This document shows, piece by piece, positions 38,165-50,298 of a DNA stretch of 64,000 nt (position 1 is its first letter; each line of letters begins with the position of its first letter). Source of the stretch: Mesaphorura yosii (taxonomy: Eukaryota; Arthropoda; Collembola; Poduromorpha; Tullbergiidae); NCBI GenBank assembly GCA_009869945.1, contig WIXG01000027.1:124001-188000 (forward strand), read 5' to 3'. The notes under the pieces are model-generated. The model saw only the letters and a program-made list of their open reading frames with translations. It had not been told where the DNA came from and did no database searches. The translations under genes were made by a program, and so were the position numbers.

Positions 38165-40859
38165 GTATTCAGTTCGCTTTTCGGAATAATCACAATCATC
38201 TTATTGAAACCTTATTGAAAGTGTATTCAACCTCTTTACGTGGACCATTAGCCAACCCAGATCGACGCCTCGCCGCTGAGACTAACATCGAGACATCGCT
38301 TTACTCGTCGTAGCTGTAGGCGCTGTTTACACAAACTGAAATAAGACTCCAACAATCAGGTTAAGATTACATGTATTTGGGGCAAGCCAGGCGGAAAACG
38401 GCCATAACTTAAGAATCGAATACTGTATTAGACTCTAGTGTAAATTTAGGCTACGTATAGTTAATTGAAGTGAGCATTCTCCGTAAACGTGGTCCCAAAT
38501 TCTGCTTTGTATTGGAGCTTTTATTTTAGTTCAATTTCTATGCTGGCCTTGTGGGAGCCGACACTCGACACGTGTTTGGCTGCTGTGGGAAGGTCTCTTG
38601 TTTTGGAGCTGACGAAATAATGATCGCCTTCTTTGAGATCGTAACCTAAATTCGATTGAAATTAATGACCAGTGTTCAAATCAAACTTTACACGTGTTTT
38701 AAGAGAATGATGATTAACGTACTTGAATGCAATTTCTAATGAGTAAACGCAAGAATGGAAGCAGACTTCCCCTGCTTTGGAACTTGTTTAAAATCTAATC
38801 GAGATGCTATTTTGTAATCTAGGATTAGATTCACTTAACGAATATGTTACTAACTATAAGGCAGTGTTAGATTGTCAACAAAATCAAAGAAAGGTGCCAT
38901 AAATATGAAAATGCAATGAATATGAATATTTAAAGTAAATTGAAAACGTATGCTTTCTAATTAAACCGATTACGATCGAACTAATTGAGACACACGTATT
39001 TTAAAATTTGGGTGAAATTCACCAATTTATGAGTTAGCTAATCAGCAACTTAAAAATTGAGGTCGGTGTACATAACCTTATACAAAAACAATTGACATTA
39101 TACGGAAGTATTTTTAAATTCTGAGACTAATTTTGTGTTTCACAATCTGTTGTATTGCCATTGCCTTAAGTTTGTGGAATCGAATAATAAAATTTATGAG
39201 GTGGCTAATTTCATGTCAAGTTTAAATAGTCACTCCGTTTCTTGTGTGAAGTTTGTTTGGGTCGTTTGTGTTACGAATCTGTACCTTTTAAGTTTTTATG
39301 TTATCAAATGTGAATTAAGTTGGTTTTTATTGTGGTGATTTGCTGTCAAGACATGTCTTCATGCAGGATTGAGATTATAAACTCGAATTTTTGTCAATTG
39401 TTGTTCGTTTCTCTACCGTGGTATGTCTGGTCTTGGAATTTACTTTAATTACAATTAACTCGTAAGATATTTCGGAGTATCATGTTTGGAAGGTCGACAT
39501 TATTGTACTAACTGACTTGTATGAGACGAAATAAATATATGCAGTACTTTTCCGCCCAAATCAGTCGATTAATTCACTCACGATAGTCCATTGCGATTTA
39601 TTCTGGGACCCATGAATTCTTTTTACATTTGGATGACGATTGAACCAGTATAGCTTTACCGGCACCATTAATATAGATGATGAATGGACAAGTACATGAA
39701 GTTGCAGTAGCTGCAGCGGCGGATAGATGCAGTTAATTACCTCTGATCACACTAATTGCGTGATTACTGGCAATGCAGTCTTCACTGCTTTCGAGTGATT
39801 ATTGTCAGGTTGGCTCATTCCAATGATTATAATTAACAAAGGAATGCGAAATTAAGCTGCACTTGATTCTGGCAAGGGAAACATGAGACGAGGAGGTGAG
39901 CTTTAGCAGGAGAATCTACAGGACGGGCCAATGAGGATTCGCCGTGTGTGTTAGCTTTCATTCAGCCTGACGTGCTCGTGCTCGCACTTCACGAAGTCCC
40001 CAAGTAAATAGAATTCTGCCCTTGCCCTGCATTTGCATTGGTTTCTGTACTGCACAGCACTTGTGTTGCTGCTTTATAGGCCTCAACCACATTATACTCT
40101 GCTGCTGTAGGTTCTAAGTAAACAGAAGATCAGTTGGGATAGACTTCGAAACCAGAGTTAATTTACTAACAATCAATATTTTGAGGGCAGCAGGAACAGG
40201 ACAAGTGCAGTTTGGAAATTGATTTACAATTAGTTTCTGTCACTGGTGTCTGTGCCTTTGGGGAATTTGGTCATCTCTCAGGGTAAGCATTGCAAATCAA
40301 ATAAATTGCATTAATTATCTGAATTCTCTACCTGGTCACTTTTGAAACGAAATTAGTTCGCGAATAGAAATGTGATTCCATATTGCATTACTTTCGTAGT
40401 TTTCTTGGTTATAAAGTGCCTCACTGATTAGGAGATTAATTTGAGTTAGAAGTTTAGGACAATCCAGTTTCATTCTTGTGATGGAGTAAGAAGAAGCACA
40501 GCAAAAACTCTGGTTGGATCGTGCACATGTTAATCAAATTGTCAGTAATTCAGTATAATCAACCAGTCTTAATTAGACTCAATTAGCTCCATTCTATACG
40601 TCTATTCTCGAAAATCGGAAGCACTCATTGGGTCAATCACCAACTGTTACAAATAAAAAAGGGGTTGATGTCCATTCCAGCTGTTGGTGCTTAAAGTTTG
40701 AGGATTGTCCTTAACGCTTGATTCCTTCCTTGAGTTCTGAGTCTAATCATTGAAATGCTCACTCTGTAGGCAAGTTATTAGTGATAACCGTCAACAGTTG
40801 GTGAGACGTCGATAACTTTCTGGTTCAGATTCCTACTTCTTCGTGTTAAATAAGCTATC
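38165..40859. other. Paxillin 3' UTR and spacer before SMIM14
   Basis: Noncoding. AATAAA hexamers at 39186-39191 and 39530-39535 could end the long paxillin transcript. A 5' untranslated exon of SMIM14 may lie in the last kilobase. No coding frame is convincing. Confidence 0.5.
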
Positions 40860-42155
40860 ATGGACGGAGGCGATGGTGGTGATGGCGGCATGGACCCCTG
40901 TGAGTGCGTTTGGAGTCACGAGCTTGCAACTCGTCGTATTATCAATATGGTAAGTCCAATTTGCAAGGTCTTTCGTAGTTATTTTACAAGATGAAGCTGC
41001 ATCTTCAATTTAGTACATTTGATAGCCCATTACTGCAAAGGCAGGAATGAGCAAAGTAGGACTGCATAAGGTGGCATGAATCATGGGCATAGGCATACGA
41101 ATGTTTTAGATTATCACACTGCAATTTTTTTTTCTGGAACACGAGTGTTATTTGCTTATTGTTCAGTTTCTTTGAATCAAGCACGATGGGAGGTTAGGGC
41201 CTATGTGTTGACATGGCCAATGCTTGAAGTACGGCAGTTATATTCTCAATCAGGCGGCCAAATAATCTCAGGCTCAGCATCTCGATGCAATTTAATTCCA
41301 ATGCTATTTATATGCACTTGTAGTTCGTAAAATATATAGTTCAAGGTATTGTAACCAACCACCGCCATGAGTTATACTTACGTGTAACATGCTGATTAGA
41401 GGTCACTGCCGGTTTTCTTTGACTGTATTATTACTGTACTGTGCGTTGAGTTTCTATTGTTAATCCAATTGAGCATTAAAATATGCTGAATGCTAAGGAC
41501 AAAGATACAAACCATGGCTATAGCTTGGTTAATTCCAAAGCTGAGCACAGGAAATGAAGTTTCTTTGATATTATATTTTGATTTCATGCGCATGCTTTAC
41601 ATATGAATAATGAAGTATTTGAGGAACTTGAGCAAGACAGTAAACGGATGGACAATTGTGTCTTTCATTGCAGCATATCCTCGGCATAAATGTCATAAAT
41701 TCGAAGCAAAATTGACGTTCCTTCGATCCCGTTGACAAATGAACTACTAATCTAAATATTGCATCATTTACTTTTTGCAGATTCGCCAGACTCAGGATTA
41801 TTGTACTGAAAATGAGTGCATTACCGACAGTAAGCACAACTGATGCTAGAGTAATTTCTGATTAAAGTGGCGGCAATAACAATCATTTGGCCCTCCTTTA
41901 GATGATGGTACGGGTGCTGCCGGTGATGGAAATACCACACTGTTCCTCATTGGGTTTTGGTTTATTATGGCACTATTTCTATACTTCCTGCGCCCAAGAG
42001 CCTCTGTACCAACTAGCAAAAATAATCCAGACGAATCAGTAAGCCAACACTCAACAAATAGAATTTTGTGGGCTCTGACCAATCGAACAGTATAATGATA
42101 TTTGTGCAATTTGCAGGGACCAAATTACGATCCACCGGCTCCGGCTATGTTTTAA
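40860..42155 (+). CDS. SMIM14: Small integral membrane protein 14 (SMIM14)
   Basis: Exons 40860-40949, 41781-41829, 41902-42038 and 42117-42155 encode 104 residues; the human protein has 99. Seen: MDPCECVWSHELATRRIIN, then IRQTQDYCTENEC, matching the conserved Cys-rich N-terminus FDPCECVCSHEHAMRRLIN...RQSQSYCTDTEC. A single membrane segment FLIGFWFIMALFLYFL (about 61-76) is followed by RPRAS and a Pro-rich end DPPAPAMF, also as in the family. SMIM14 is an endoplasmic reticulum membrane protein of unclear role. All phases fit. The glycine/aspartate-rich first ten residues are an extension. Intron 1 is 0.83 kb and featureless. The gene is convergent with the aquaglyceroporin. Confidence 0.92.
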
Positions 42156-43243
42156 TGTTACTTTCAATCATCGCGCATCAAATAACAATCGCAAACCGGC
42201 TTCAAACGACTGGCTAAATCTCTTTCGGAATACTTCTTCTAAATTGAGGACTTTCTACTGTTAATAACTGCGTCTTCAACCTTCATGTCATCCTTAAGTT
42301 GTATATTGTATACCACACATTAGAAAGTCTCTCTACCCGATTAAAAAATTGCAAAAAGTCATACAACAAGAAGGGTATTTTTGTATTTCTCATCATTTCC
42401 ATTAGTATTTACTTTGATAGTTAGCCATTTTACGTTAAGTTTTATTAAGCATCAGTTGTAACTATTGTTAGAAAATCGCAGTGCTAAATTATCGCTCTAA
42501 TTTGAATGGTGCTCCGATCAAGCTCAAATTAGCTAATTGCGCTACCTCTTATCGCTGTTATCTTGGTATGTGCTTTTTGAAACTGGATATTTTGTTGGAA
42601 TGGCGAGTGACGTAATTTCAATTCCTATCAAGTGTTTTTTTTTCAAGAGATGCAGGCAAGTCAGTTTGAGTGAGGCATTGACAGGTGTGATGCAATTCAT
42701 TAAAACCGCAGTGAAGGACACCTGCATAGTAACAGTATAATGTAACTAACCATCATTTAACGCACACGTAATTGGAAAAGAACCGGATGCCATTTCAAAA
42801 GCAAAGTTTCAGTTTCAGATCACGCTGTTCCTATTCAATCAAACTACTGAACAGAGCTTGCAAAACGTAAGAATCAAAGTTGTTTGAAACTTCCAATTAC
42901 CATTCCCGAAAGCGCAAGCGTAATTCTGCGTTGTTTTTATTTAAGTCATGTGCCACGTACTGCTGTAGAATTATAATTGCGTTTTCGTTCACGTGTCTTT
43001 AGTCAAACCTCGATTAGCAAATGAGATCGTCGCACACTGAAATTAACTGAAAACGGAAATAAGTTTAAATGATTTTATAAAACCACTAAATGTACGCAGT
43101 ACCAAGACGTTAGGTTGATAGGTTTAAGTATGTTCCGGATGTTAAATGTCGTGATTTATAAGGAATATTCTATTCTTCATACAAATTCATCTGTGATGAA
43201 CAAGATTATTATGAATGAATACGAATGTTGATACGAACTAGAA

Positions 43244-43249
43244 AATAAA
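43244..43249 (+). terminator. Possible SMIM14 poly(A) signal
   Basis: AATAAA on the plus strand 1.1 kb after the SMIM14 stop. An earlier ATTAAA near 42340 is the alternative for a short 3' UTR. Confidence 0.35.
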
Positions 43250-43294
43250 GCCTACGAATCTTAACTTCAACTATCCAGCTTGTGATGGACACTT

Positions 43295-43300
43295 TTTATT
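43295..43300 (-). terminator. Poly(A) signal of the aquaglyceroporin gene
   Basis: AATAAA on the minus strand, about 270 bp past the aquaglyceroporin stop codon. Confidence 0.5.
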
Positions 43301-43566
43301 GTAAATTGCGCCCAACTTGACGCAGAAGCCAATCAGAAAACCGTAGAGATCCGGATTGAGTATAAGGTTCCAGTTCATTTTTCAGGTGTATTTTCCATAT
43401 CGAAAGTCGTAATTGAATTTTAATACACAAGCCTCAGTCATTACTTAATTAGTACGAAATTTTTATGAAGTTTGTCCTTGATGACGCAAAACCACGTAAG
43501 ATAAAGAGTAAGACCCGTCGAAAATAGAATAACGACGCATTGGCTTTTATATTGGTTTGGTTATGG

Positions 43567-44947
43567 TTAGTAGTACTGGTTGTTGTTGGGACCATTCTGT
43601 CCAGTTTGCGGTGGCTGTGTTGATGCAGCTCCAAGAGTTGCCGGAGGAATCTTGCGAAGTTCTGTATTTCTCCAGTCTGGACGAGGTGCATGCGCTTGCC
43701 CATTGAACGCGTACTGGCCTGCGGGTACCGCGGACCGGAGTTCGGGCTCTGCATCGTCAGTTAGATGTGCACCGACCAGTAAAATGTAAAGCACCGCTCC
43801 TAGGGCTCCACCGGCAAGTGGTCCAAAGAAAGGTGCTAGCCAGTAGTGTACATTTGTAGGAGAGCTGCCATAAAACGAAATAGAAAAGAACTTCCAGAGG
43901 AAAATGTGGTAAAAAAGACGCGCTCTTCGTACTGAAATATTCCGGTTGTCTTGAACCCAACGCTGAGCGCCATCAATCTTGGACCTAAGTCTCGAGCGGG
44001 GTTGAGCACGCCTCCCGCATTATAGCCAAATGCATAATTGATGCCTACAACTGTCAATGCGAATAACAGCCCGTACATGTAAGTTGGAATTTTCATGTTT
44101 CTCTTGTCAAGGGCAGAAAAGATGACCATTACGAGGACGGAGGTTCCAATGACCTGCCGAAGAATTGTGCTAAATCTAACGGGTAAAGTTGACATGACAT
44201 TAGACTATACAGCAACGAACCTGGTCAAAAAACGCTATGCCAACTTTTTCACGAAATACTGGAGCTATTGGCGAGAAAATTCCTGCAGCAAGCGAGCAAT
44301 CCTTCAAATCGGAGCCGCCACATTTCATATCGCCTTCAATCGCATCTGGAATTGAATGAGTCATGAATATGAAAATTCCATCACAGTCTCCTATTCGAAC
44401 AAGCCCTAATGTGTCTGAATACGAATAATCTCAGCGTACCCACGTAGACCGCCACCGCCAATCCGGCACCCAAGTACGCTCCAAATATTTGAGCGAACCA
44501 GAAAATAGGAAGCTTGATCCAACTGACTTTACCAGCAATGGCGAGAGCTAGCGTGACCGCTGGATTCACATGGGCACCTGAGATGTCCAAGAGCAACACA
44601 TAGTCAGCTGAGACGGCTGAGAGCTGGAGTTTTAGGCTAGAGCCGCATGGCTAACCTGAAACCCCTCCGAAGATTGTAATTGCGAACATTAGTCCTAGAC
44701 AACCTCCCCAAAGTGGTTGGTATGAATCTCCAGTGATAAATGCCTGAGCCCCGGCACCAACAGCGAATAGCTACAAATCAATATATTTATCAGTTAGGGT
44801 TGACATTGCTCAGTGTGAGGGGACTTGGAAACGTCTTACGCCAACTATGAATGTCCCGAAGAATTCAGCAAGACCTTCAGTCACGTATTCATTCGATATG
44901 CGGGCATTTCGCCGTGCCCATTCCCAAAATGGTGTTACTCCAGGCAT
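43567..44947 (-). CDS. Aquaglyceroporin (MIP family channel, GlpF-like)
   Basis: Six exons on the minus strand: 44947-44840, 44770-44656, 44577-44440, 44345-44221, 44153-43957 and 43864-43567, giving 326 residues. A plasma-membrane channel for water and small solutes such as glycerol. Seen: LAEFFGTFIVG (helix 1), first pore motif GAHVNPAVT (NPA 79-81), the connecting segment ending GIAFFDQVIGTS, and second motif LNPARDLGPR (213-217). Asp after the second NPAR is the mark of glycerol-permeable members rather than strict water channels. The sixth helix HYWLAPFFGPLAGGALGA is followed by a hydrophilic cytosolic tail of about 75 residues rich in Pro, Asn and Gln. Introns 4 and 5 use the donors GTTCGT and GTTCAA, which are weak, but both restore the family sequence in phase. 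Family call firm. Confidence 0.93.
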
Positions 44948-46124
44948 GGCTGACTGGCCACACTGGGTTCAGGCAGAAATACTCAATGAATCCGTGATAG
45001 CCGGGTTACAACCGCTTCTTTCAATGGACCGAAGGTGTCTAACCAAGAACCGGCCCTGGTAAGCTTCCTATCTCGCAAACGGCATGTCCAAATCAATCAT
45101 GTACTTGCTTCGTTCGTTTCAGTTTTCTATTGTTTTCGATCTCGAAACTCGAAAGGTCTTTGAATCACCCGTTTTGGAAAAAACTACGAATGCGCCGACT
45201 AGTAAGCGGGTTGTTCTATCTTATCGCGCTTACGCTTGGCGTCGGCGCATGCAGGATTTTAGTCTTCGGGAAAAAAGTCAATGTAAAAATATGATTTAAT
45301 CTGACATCATCGTAGAATAATCAGCAGAAGGAGCGCATGGGTTAAGTAACAAGTACCATGATGAATGATGCCATCACGAAATAGAACATGTTTTGGTTAG
45401 ATTTCTAAAGTTGCAAATCATGTCCTCCTTTATCTTACCAACCACAAAGCAACGCCGCCGTGTCTGCCACGCTACAGGACATGTTAAATGGTAAAGACGG
45501 AAATGTTTTCAGTGTGGCTGGCCGCTTCGGAATTCATGAATTGCATCTGCTGAATATCTGACTGGCACAAATTGCAATACCTTAGCTTTGTTTTTCATGT
45601 CGAGTATCCGGAATAGAAATTAAAAAAATTATAGTATCCTTGGCAGTTGCATTGCTCCTTGATAAGCAAGTGAAGTATCATTTTGAAGGTTTCAAATCGA
45701 CGAGGAGAGGGTTGACTTTCTGCTTGCAGCTGTAGACTGGAGATATTGCACGATTACATTTATATGAGCAAACACTTGAAGCATGGCAAAGCAAAGGCAA
45801 ATTGGGAAGCCGCTTAGGCTCGTGGAAATGACAATTTAACCAACAGTTAGCAAAGCACTTCGGCTTTGTCTAGTACGTCATCAGATATGCGACTTGACGC
45901 AATGAGATAAAACAAACCAGACTTATTTTCCAATCACACCACAGGTCGAAAACGGACTTCCAGTGGACTTTTGCCACTGTCACAAATAAAGTGTATTCTC
46001 TATTATCAAAAACATTTTTCTCCAAGCTTAAGTCCCCTTGCATATCGCGTATGCTTATTTAAAGAGAAGAGCAAGTGGCGTACAATACAAAAATAGAAAA
46101 GAAAACAGTTAACTGTTACCTAAA
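44948..46124. other. Spacer between aquaglyceroporin start and CDC123-like end
   Basis: Promoter side of the aquaglyceroporin gene (minus) and 3' flank of the CDC123-like gene. Includes a GC-rich hairpin at 45191-45249. No protein gene supported. Confidence 0.5.
45191..45249. repeat. Two-step hairpin upstream of the aquaglyceroporin gene
   Basis: TGCGCCGAC (45191-45199) pairs with GTCGGCGCA (45241-45249), and inside it GTAAGCG (45202-45208) pairs with CGCTTAC (45227-45233), leaving an 18-nt loop. Sixteen base pairs in two blocks, unusual in this AT-rich region. Confidence 0.5.
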
Positions 46125-47658
46125 CTAAACTTTAAAGACATTAATAGTTGAGTACAGGAAATAAGGATTGCCATATTTTTCGCATTCGGTAAGAAATCTT
46201 GTCGGCTGACGATACTTATAGTAGATTGCTGAATCTCCTTCAGTCCCTAGACTTTTCGTTCCAGTTTTTTCACCATCTGAAATCTGTACCTTGTTCGACG
46301 TTGTTCCAACTAACAAAAGACAGGTTACGCGTCTCAGTCAGCACATGGATGCCTCCTAATAGTTAATAGAAAGAGGACAGAAAAATTATAAACCTTCTTC
46401 ATCTTTCACTGTTTCTTCCGACAAGTCAATCAGATCTCTCCAATAAAAATATGGATGCACTGTTCGATCATCACATGGATTGAAATCCAAGATTCTGATC
46501 TCTCCAAGGCCGAATCGTATGACATCAATTGCATCTGCCAATTGAAACAAAGGGAAGTAAGTACTTCAGTCGAATGAAAATGAAGAGAAATGAGTACAGT
46601 AGAAATCTTACAGCATTCCATGCTGTGGTCAAAGTTTTCAAATATATAGTCCTTGTAGAAATTATACACATCCTGTATAATTGCATTCCTCTCAGAAACA
46701 ATACTCTCATATCCAACAGAAAGGTCTTTTTGGCAGATTGCTAAGAGAGGAAGTAATTAGTGTTAAACTTCTCGTTTGCACCGTATGATACAAGTGAGGT
46801 ACCTTTTAGTTTGCCACCAAAAACAAAGCACCGAAAGACGTCGGCATCTTGAAAATTCATCCACTTTCGGAGGTACAGGTATGCAGGAGGTACTTCTTCC
46901 CAGCTTATATTAATGGCCTGCAGAAAATAAATAAAAAAACTGTGATGTCCAATCGAATCGTTCAGCTATTAAGTCATTTTTCGTGTGACCTGGTACGGAT
47001 TATAAATCGCTTCGTATGCCCGTTGCGAAAACTTAATGAGACTGTCGATATCTTCGGACGTCGATCCTTTTAAACCAAAATGAAACCATCCTTTCATATC
47101 CTGTTGAAATTATGAGACATAGCATCGTGTTTATTAATACAAAGTTGTTGCAGTACAAGCCAAAATGTAATAAATTTGATTTGTACTTACCGTGGGAACC
47201 TTCCAAAGGACTTTGGGCACAACTGTTCCGCCTAGCTGTTTAATTGCTTCGGTGACTTTGTCGTGGAAATCCCCAAAAGTTTCCCAGCTATTCTTTTCAT
47301 CGTCACATTCGTCATATTTTTCCAGCTTCTCAGTTCCAGCCCTAATTACCTCCTTCCATGAAGGACCAACGATTTTGTCCTGTGTATCTTCTTTAGGGCC
47401 AGGCCCTGGTGCGAAGTCAAGGTCAGGATATTCCTGTATCCCTCCCGTTCCAATCAAAAGGGCGTACCCCTTTGGCATGATAACACAACGCGTAGGAATC
47501 GTCAACCCTTTAAATCTTTTATACCACGATGATAACAAAAATGCATCCAGCTCCTTCTTCGTATAGATGCAGCCATTATATTTGGAATTCGTATTTGTGC
47601 CGATAGAGTTCTTGTTGATTGCACCAGGGAGCTCAGCTGCCAACTCTGACAGATCCAT
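46125..47658 (-). CDS. CDC123 (D123) family protein, eIF2 assembly factor-like
   Basis: Six minus-strand exons: 47658-47191, 47100-46990, 46917-46803, 46740-46612, 46534-46394 and 46309-46125, all in phase, giving 382 residues. CDC123 has an ATP-grasp fold and helps assemble the eIF2 translation factor by binding eIF2-gamma. Matching segments: SWYKRFKGLTIPTRCVIMP (family AWYPFFRGVTIKSVILPL), LGGTVVPKVLWKVP (family LGGSVFPKLNWSAP), LRKW at 209-212, FRCFV at 221-225, and ILDFNP at 289-294, the metal/ATP-site DxN. The usual NWS/AP motif is altered to LWKVP, the stretch after residue 75 carries an extra acidic/proline insert, and the C-terminal segment after the acidic patch is longer than usual. 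It may therefore be a diverged paralogue. Head to head with the dsRBD gene. Confidence 0.8.
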
Positions 47659-48335
47659 GCTTATTTGAGAAGACAACAATTAATTATCAGTTAAATTATC
47701 AGTAAACCGCGGCCTAGTTCCTGAATCACCCACGAGTGGATAGAAACACAAGAACGTGTGACTTTTGCCGAGCAGTTGCAAATATGAAAGTCCCGGTTGA
47801 ATCTATTCAATTTATTGAGTTCCGTATGTTTGTACCGTGCTGTGTAATGAATTACAGTTTTCTGTATCGCATTCCATGAGCACATGTTCACCACTGAGTG
47901 GGCTTCAACCGCGGCTTTTGTCCTGGTTGTTTTGATGACTCACTTCGCTTCGAGATAACTCGTGCTAACCGCCTCCAGGAAGACTCAACGATAAGTTGCC
48001 TAGATTTGGATTAACAAATATTTGAGTTGTGTCAAGAGTACGTGTTCATTGATATGCAATTTCTACATTAAGTTTCAGTTGTGATCAAACCCGTTACACC
48101 CAACTGTGATTAATTACTTGTCCGTGCTCTTCATGAAGTCTAAGATATTTGAGGCGAAGGCATTTTGAAGTCAGTCGTAAGGTAATGTACTGATCAACCG
48201 ATCCATAAATCCATCATCGGTATCTTATACAGAAAAGATCAGAAAAATTGCCACAGAAAGTTGTAGCATTCGCTTTTTCAGTTTGACTATGCTAATTTCA
48301 TATTAAATTAAAGTGGTATTGTTCTTACGTAGAAC
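47659..48335. promoter_or_regulatory. Shared promoter region of the CDC123-like and dsRBD genes
   Basis: 677 bp between two start codons facing away from each other. No TATA box is obvious; probably a bidirectional housekeeping promoter (inference from arrangement). Confidence 0.45.
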
Positions 48336-49284
48336 ATGGCAACCCGCCTTGTAGCTGGAAGGTCATATGGAAGTTGGGTTCATGAACTGTGCCAGAAAAA
48401 GAAGTATTTTCTGGAAACATCCATTCCAGCATTAACGCAAGATGATGCCAGTAAACAAATATTTGAGTGCCTCATGGTTGTAACCGATGCGTTTGGCGTG
48501 AAGCTATACGAAGGTAGGACAAGAACACAACAATTATTGATGTCATTCATGTTGTGCAGAGTCGGAATTGGTAATAAATGCAATTTGTGTTAAGTCATTA
48601 TAATTATTCTCCTTTAGTGAAATTCGTGGATGAGAGTAAGCAGAAGGCCAAGCAAGGCGCAGCTTTAGATATGGTCAGGAAAATGGGGTACTCAGACGAA
48701 CAGCTGGAAGCTGAAGCTATAAAGCCGAAAAGTAACGGTGAATTGCCAAGAAGCGTTCGAAAAGCAATTGAAGCACGGGAAGCCGGTGAAGAAATTGTGC
48801 AGGGCCCAAGCGTTCCTTGCCTGGATGAATTGATGGAAGACTCAAAGTTCGACTTCGTTTCCGACTTGAAGAAAATTTGTGCAAGAACAGGCTTAGTCAA
48901 GCCAGTATATACGGTAAGCTTTCAGATAAGATAACCTGAGAGCAACCGAAAGTAATTTCTCCTTCATTTTTCGTTATATGGCAGGACATTGAAGCCACGG
49001 GGCCTGCACATCATCGAGCATTCAAAATGGAAGGCAATGTGAGAGGACGTGGAGCCGTCGAGGATTTCAAAGCGGAAGCGTATGCAACGGGGAAGAAACA
49101 ACAAGTGAAGAATTTAGCTGCCTCGAGATTGCATAAACAAATTGCCCACAGAGAAGTCGAAATACGTCAGCGGATGCTTGAGTGGGCAGAGGAGTCCGAG
49201 GATAACAAGAAACAATTACCCGAGGAGTTCTTTCTCGACTTAACTGAGTTTGCAACGATGGGGGTTGAGAATTTAAACGCCTAG
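48336..49284 (+). CDS. Protein with one double-stranded RNA-binding domain
   Basis: Three exons (48336-48513, 48618-48913, 48985-49284) encode 257 residues. A single dsRBD spans about 138-211: helix 1 DLKKICARTGLVKPVY, loop motif GPAHHRAF (164-171), and the basic helix 2 start GKKQQVKNLAASRL (194-207). These correspond to the three RNA-contact regions of the fold, so binding should be intact. A longer loop (MEGNVRGRG...EAYAT) separates the sheet from helix 2. Residues 1-137 are charged and mostly helical, with MVRKMGYSDEQLEAEAI resembling a UBA-like or helical segment. The C-terminal 45 residues are acidic and helical. I do not recognise the orthologue; it is shorter than Staufen, Loquacious/TRBP or R2D2, which have two or more such domains. 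Confidence 0.85.
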
Positions 49285-49451
49285 ACTGCCATTCTGTAAA
49301 GATGAACTGAAATTCCTTCCCTGGTACAGCGATTAAATAATGCCAAGTTCTGTACCTTAGCAGTTTCTAATAGTGCTATATTTTCATGCTGTTACAAATT
49401 TTGAATATATTTTAACTCGTTGACTTTCAAGATTTTACAGATTTATGATGC

Positions 49452-49457
49452 AATAAA
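49452..49457 (+). terminator. Poly(A) signal of the dsRBD gene
   Basis: AATAAA 168 bp after the stop codon. Confidence 0.6.
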
Positions 49458-49825
49458 ATGTTTGTTACTTGATGTTCCTGTGTTCCTATCAAGCGGTATT
49501 AAGCACCATACCTTTTGTACTGTGGGTCCTTTTTTCTTGACCCATATTTTGGATATTTTGCCAGATCACACTATTAAAGAGTTCATCATAATTCTATAAC
49601 GATTCATGTTTAGGAAATGCGAGGGTCGCCTTGATCATCGAGAAGCTGTCACTTGCAGAGCATTGTGCCTTTGCCCGAACCCGTATTCATGCAATGCTTC
49701 AACCCTTTTGTCCCCTCAGGACATTTTAAAGATTTTCTTTAAAGGCTGGAGAATTCTCATTGTTGGCTCAGTTCACGTGTAAATGCTAAATGTGGAAGTG
49801 GAAGGGCCTACACCTGTAGTGACCG

Positions 49826-50298
49826 AACTGTTCCAGGGTTCGTGGTTTTCCCACTTTTGCATCATCATTTCCCGGGAAGTGGGAAAACTGGGAAGTAGGA
49901 GGGGCTTATATAGTAGATGCGTTGCCGAACAACAAGACCACCGTTTTATTTTATTCCCGTAAATTAATGAAAATTCAACAATCGGTCGATGTCTTTGCCA
50001 AACAAGTGAAACTAATAATACTTACTTGGAACTTCTTTGGTTTTTGTAGCAATTTGCAGAAAGACACGGATTCGAGTTAACTTTGTGGTACGAAAACGAA
50101 ACCCTTTGAGATATTATCTCAAGGAAGGACTAGTTTTGCAATTAATTCGTCCATAGTGCTTGTACGTGCACTGTGGGCAGACTTGCCACATCTTTCCAGT
50201 ATTCCCACCCACCACCAATGGGAAATGGGTCGGAAAACTGGGAAATTTCCCAAGGGTAGGAAGACTGCCCTGGGAATGCTTCGAACCCTGATCTGTTC
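49826..50298. mobile_element. Non-autonomous hAT-type DNA transposon (MITE) with target duplications
   Basis: The element runs 49834-50290 (457 bp). It starts CAGGGTTCG and ends CGAACCCTG, perfect 9-bp inverted ends, with a second matching block (TTCCCA) 5 bp further in on both sides. It is flanked by AACTGTTC (49826-49833) and ATCTGTTC (50291-50298), an 8-bp duplication with one mismatch; 8 bp is the hAT target-site length. CAGG-type ends are also usual for hAT. The interior repeats TGGGAAA/TTTCCC words and has no transposase frame, so it would depend on an autonomous relative. One mismatch in the duplication suggests it is not brand new. Confidence 0.75.

Larger units (their letters stand above)
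42156..43566. other. Convergent 3' region of SMIM14 and aquaglyceroporin
   Basis: Spacer between two genes whose 3' ends face each other. Plus-strand AATAAA at 43244 and minus-strand AATAAA at 43295-43300 may place the two transcript ends back to back or overlapping. No gene seen. Confidence 0.55.
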
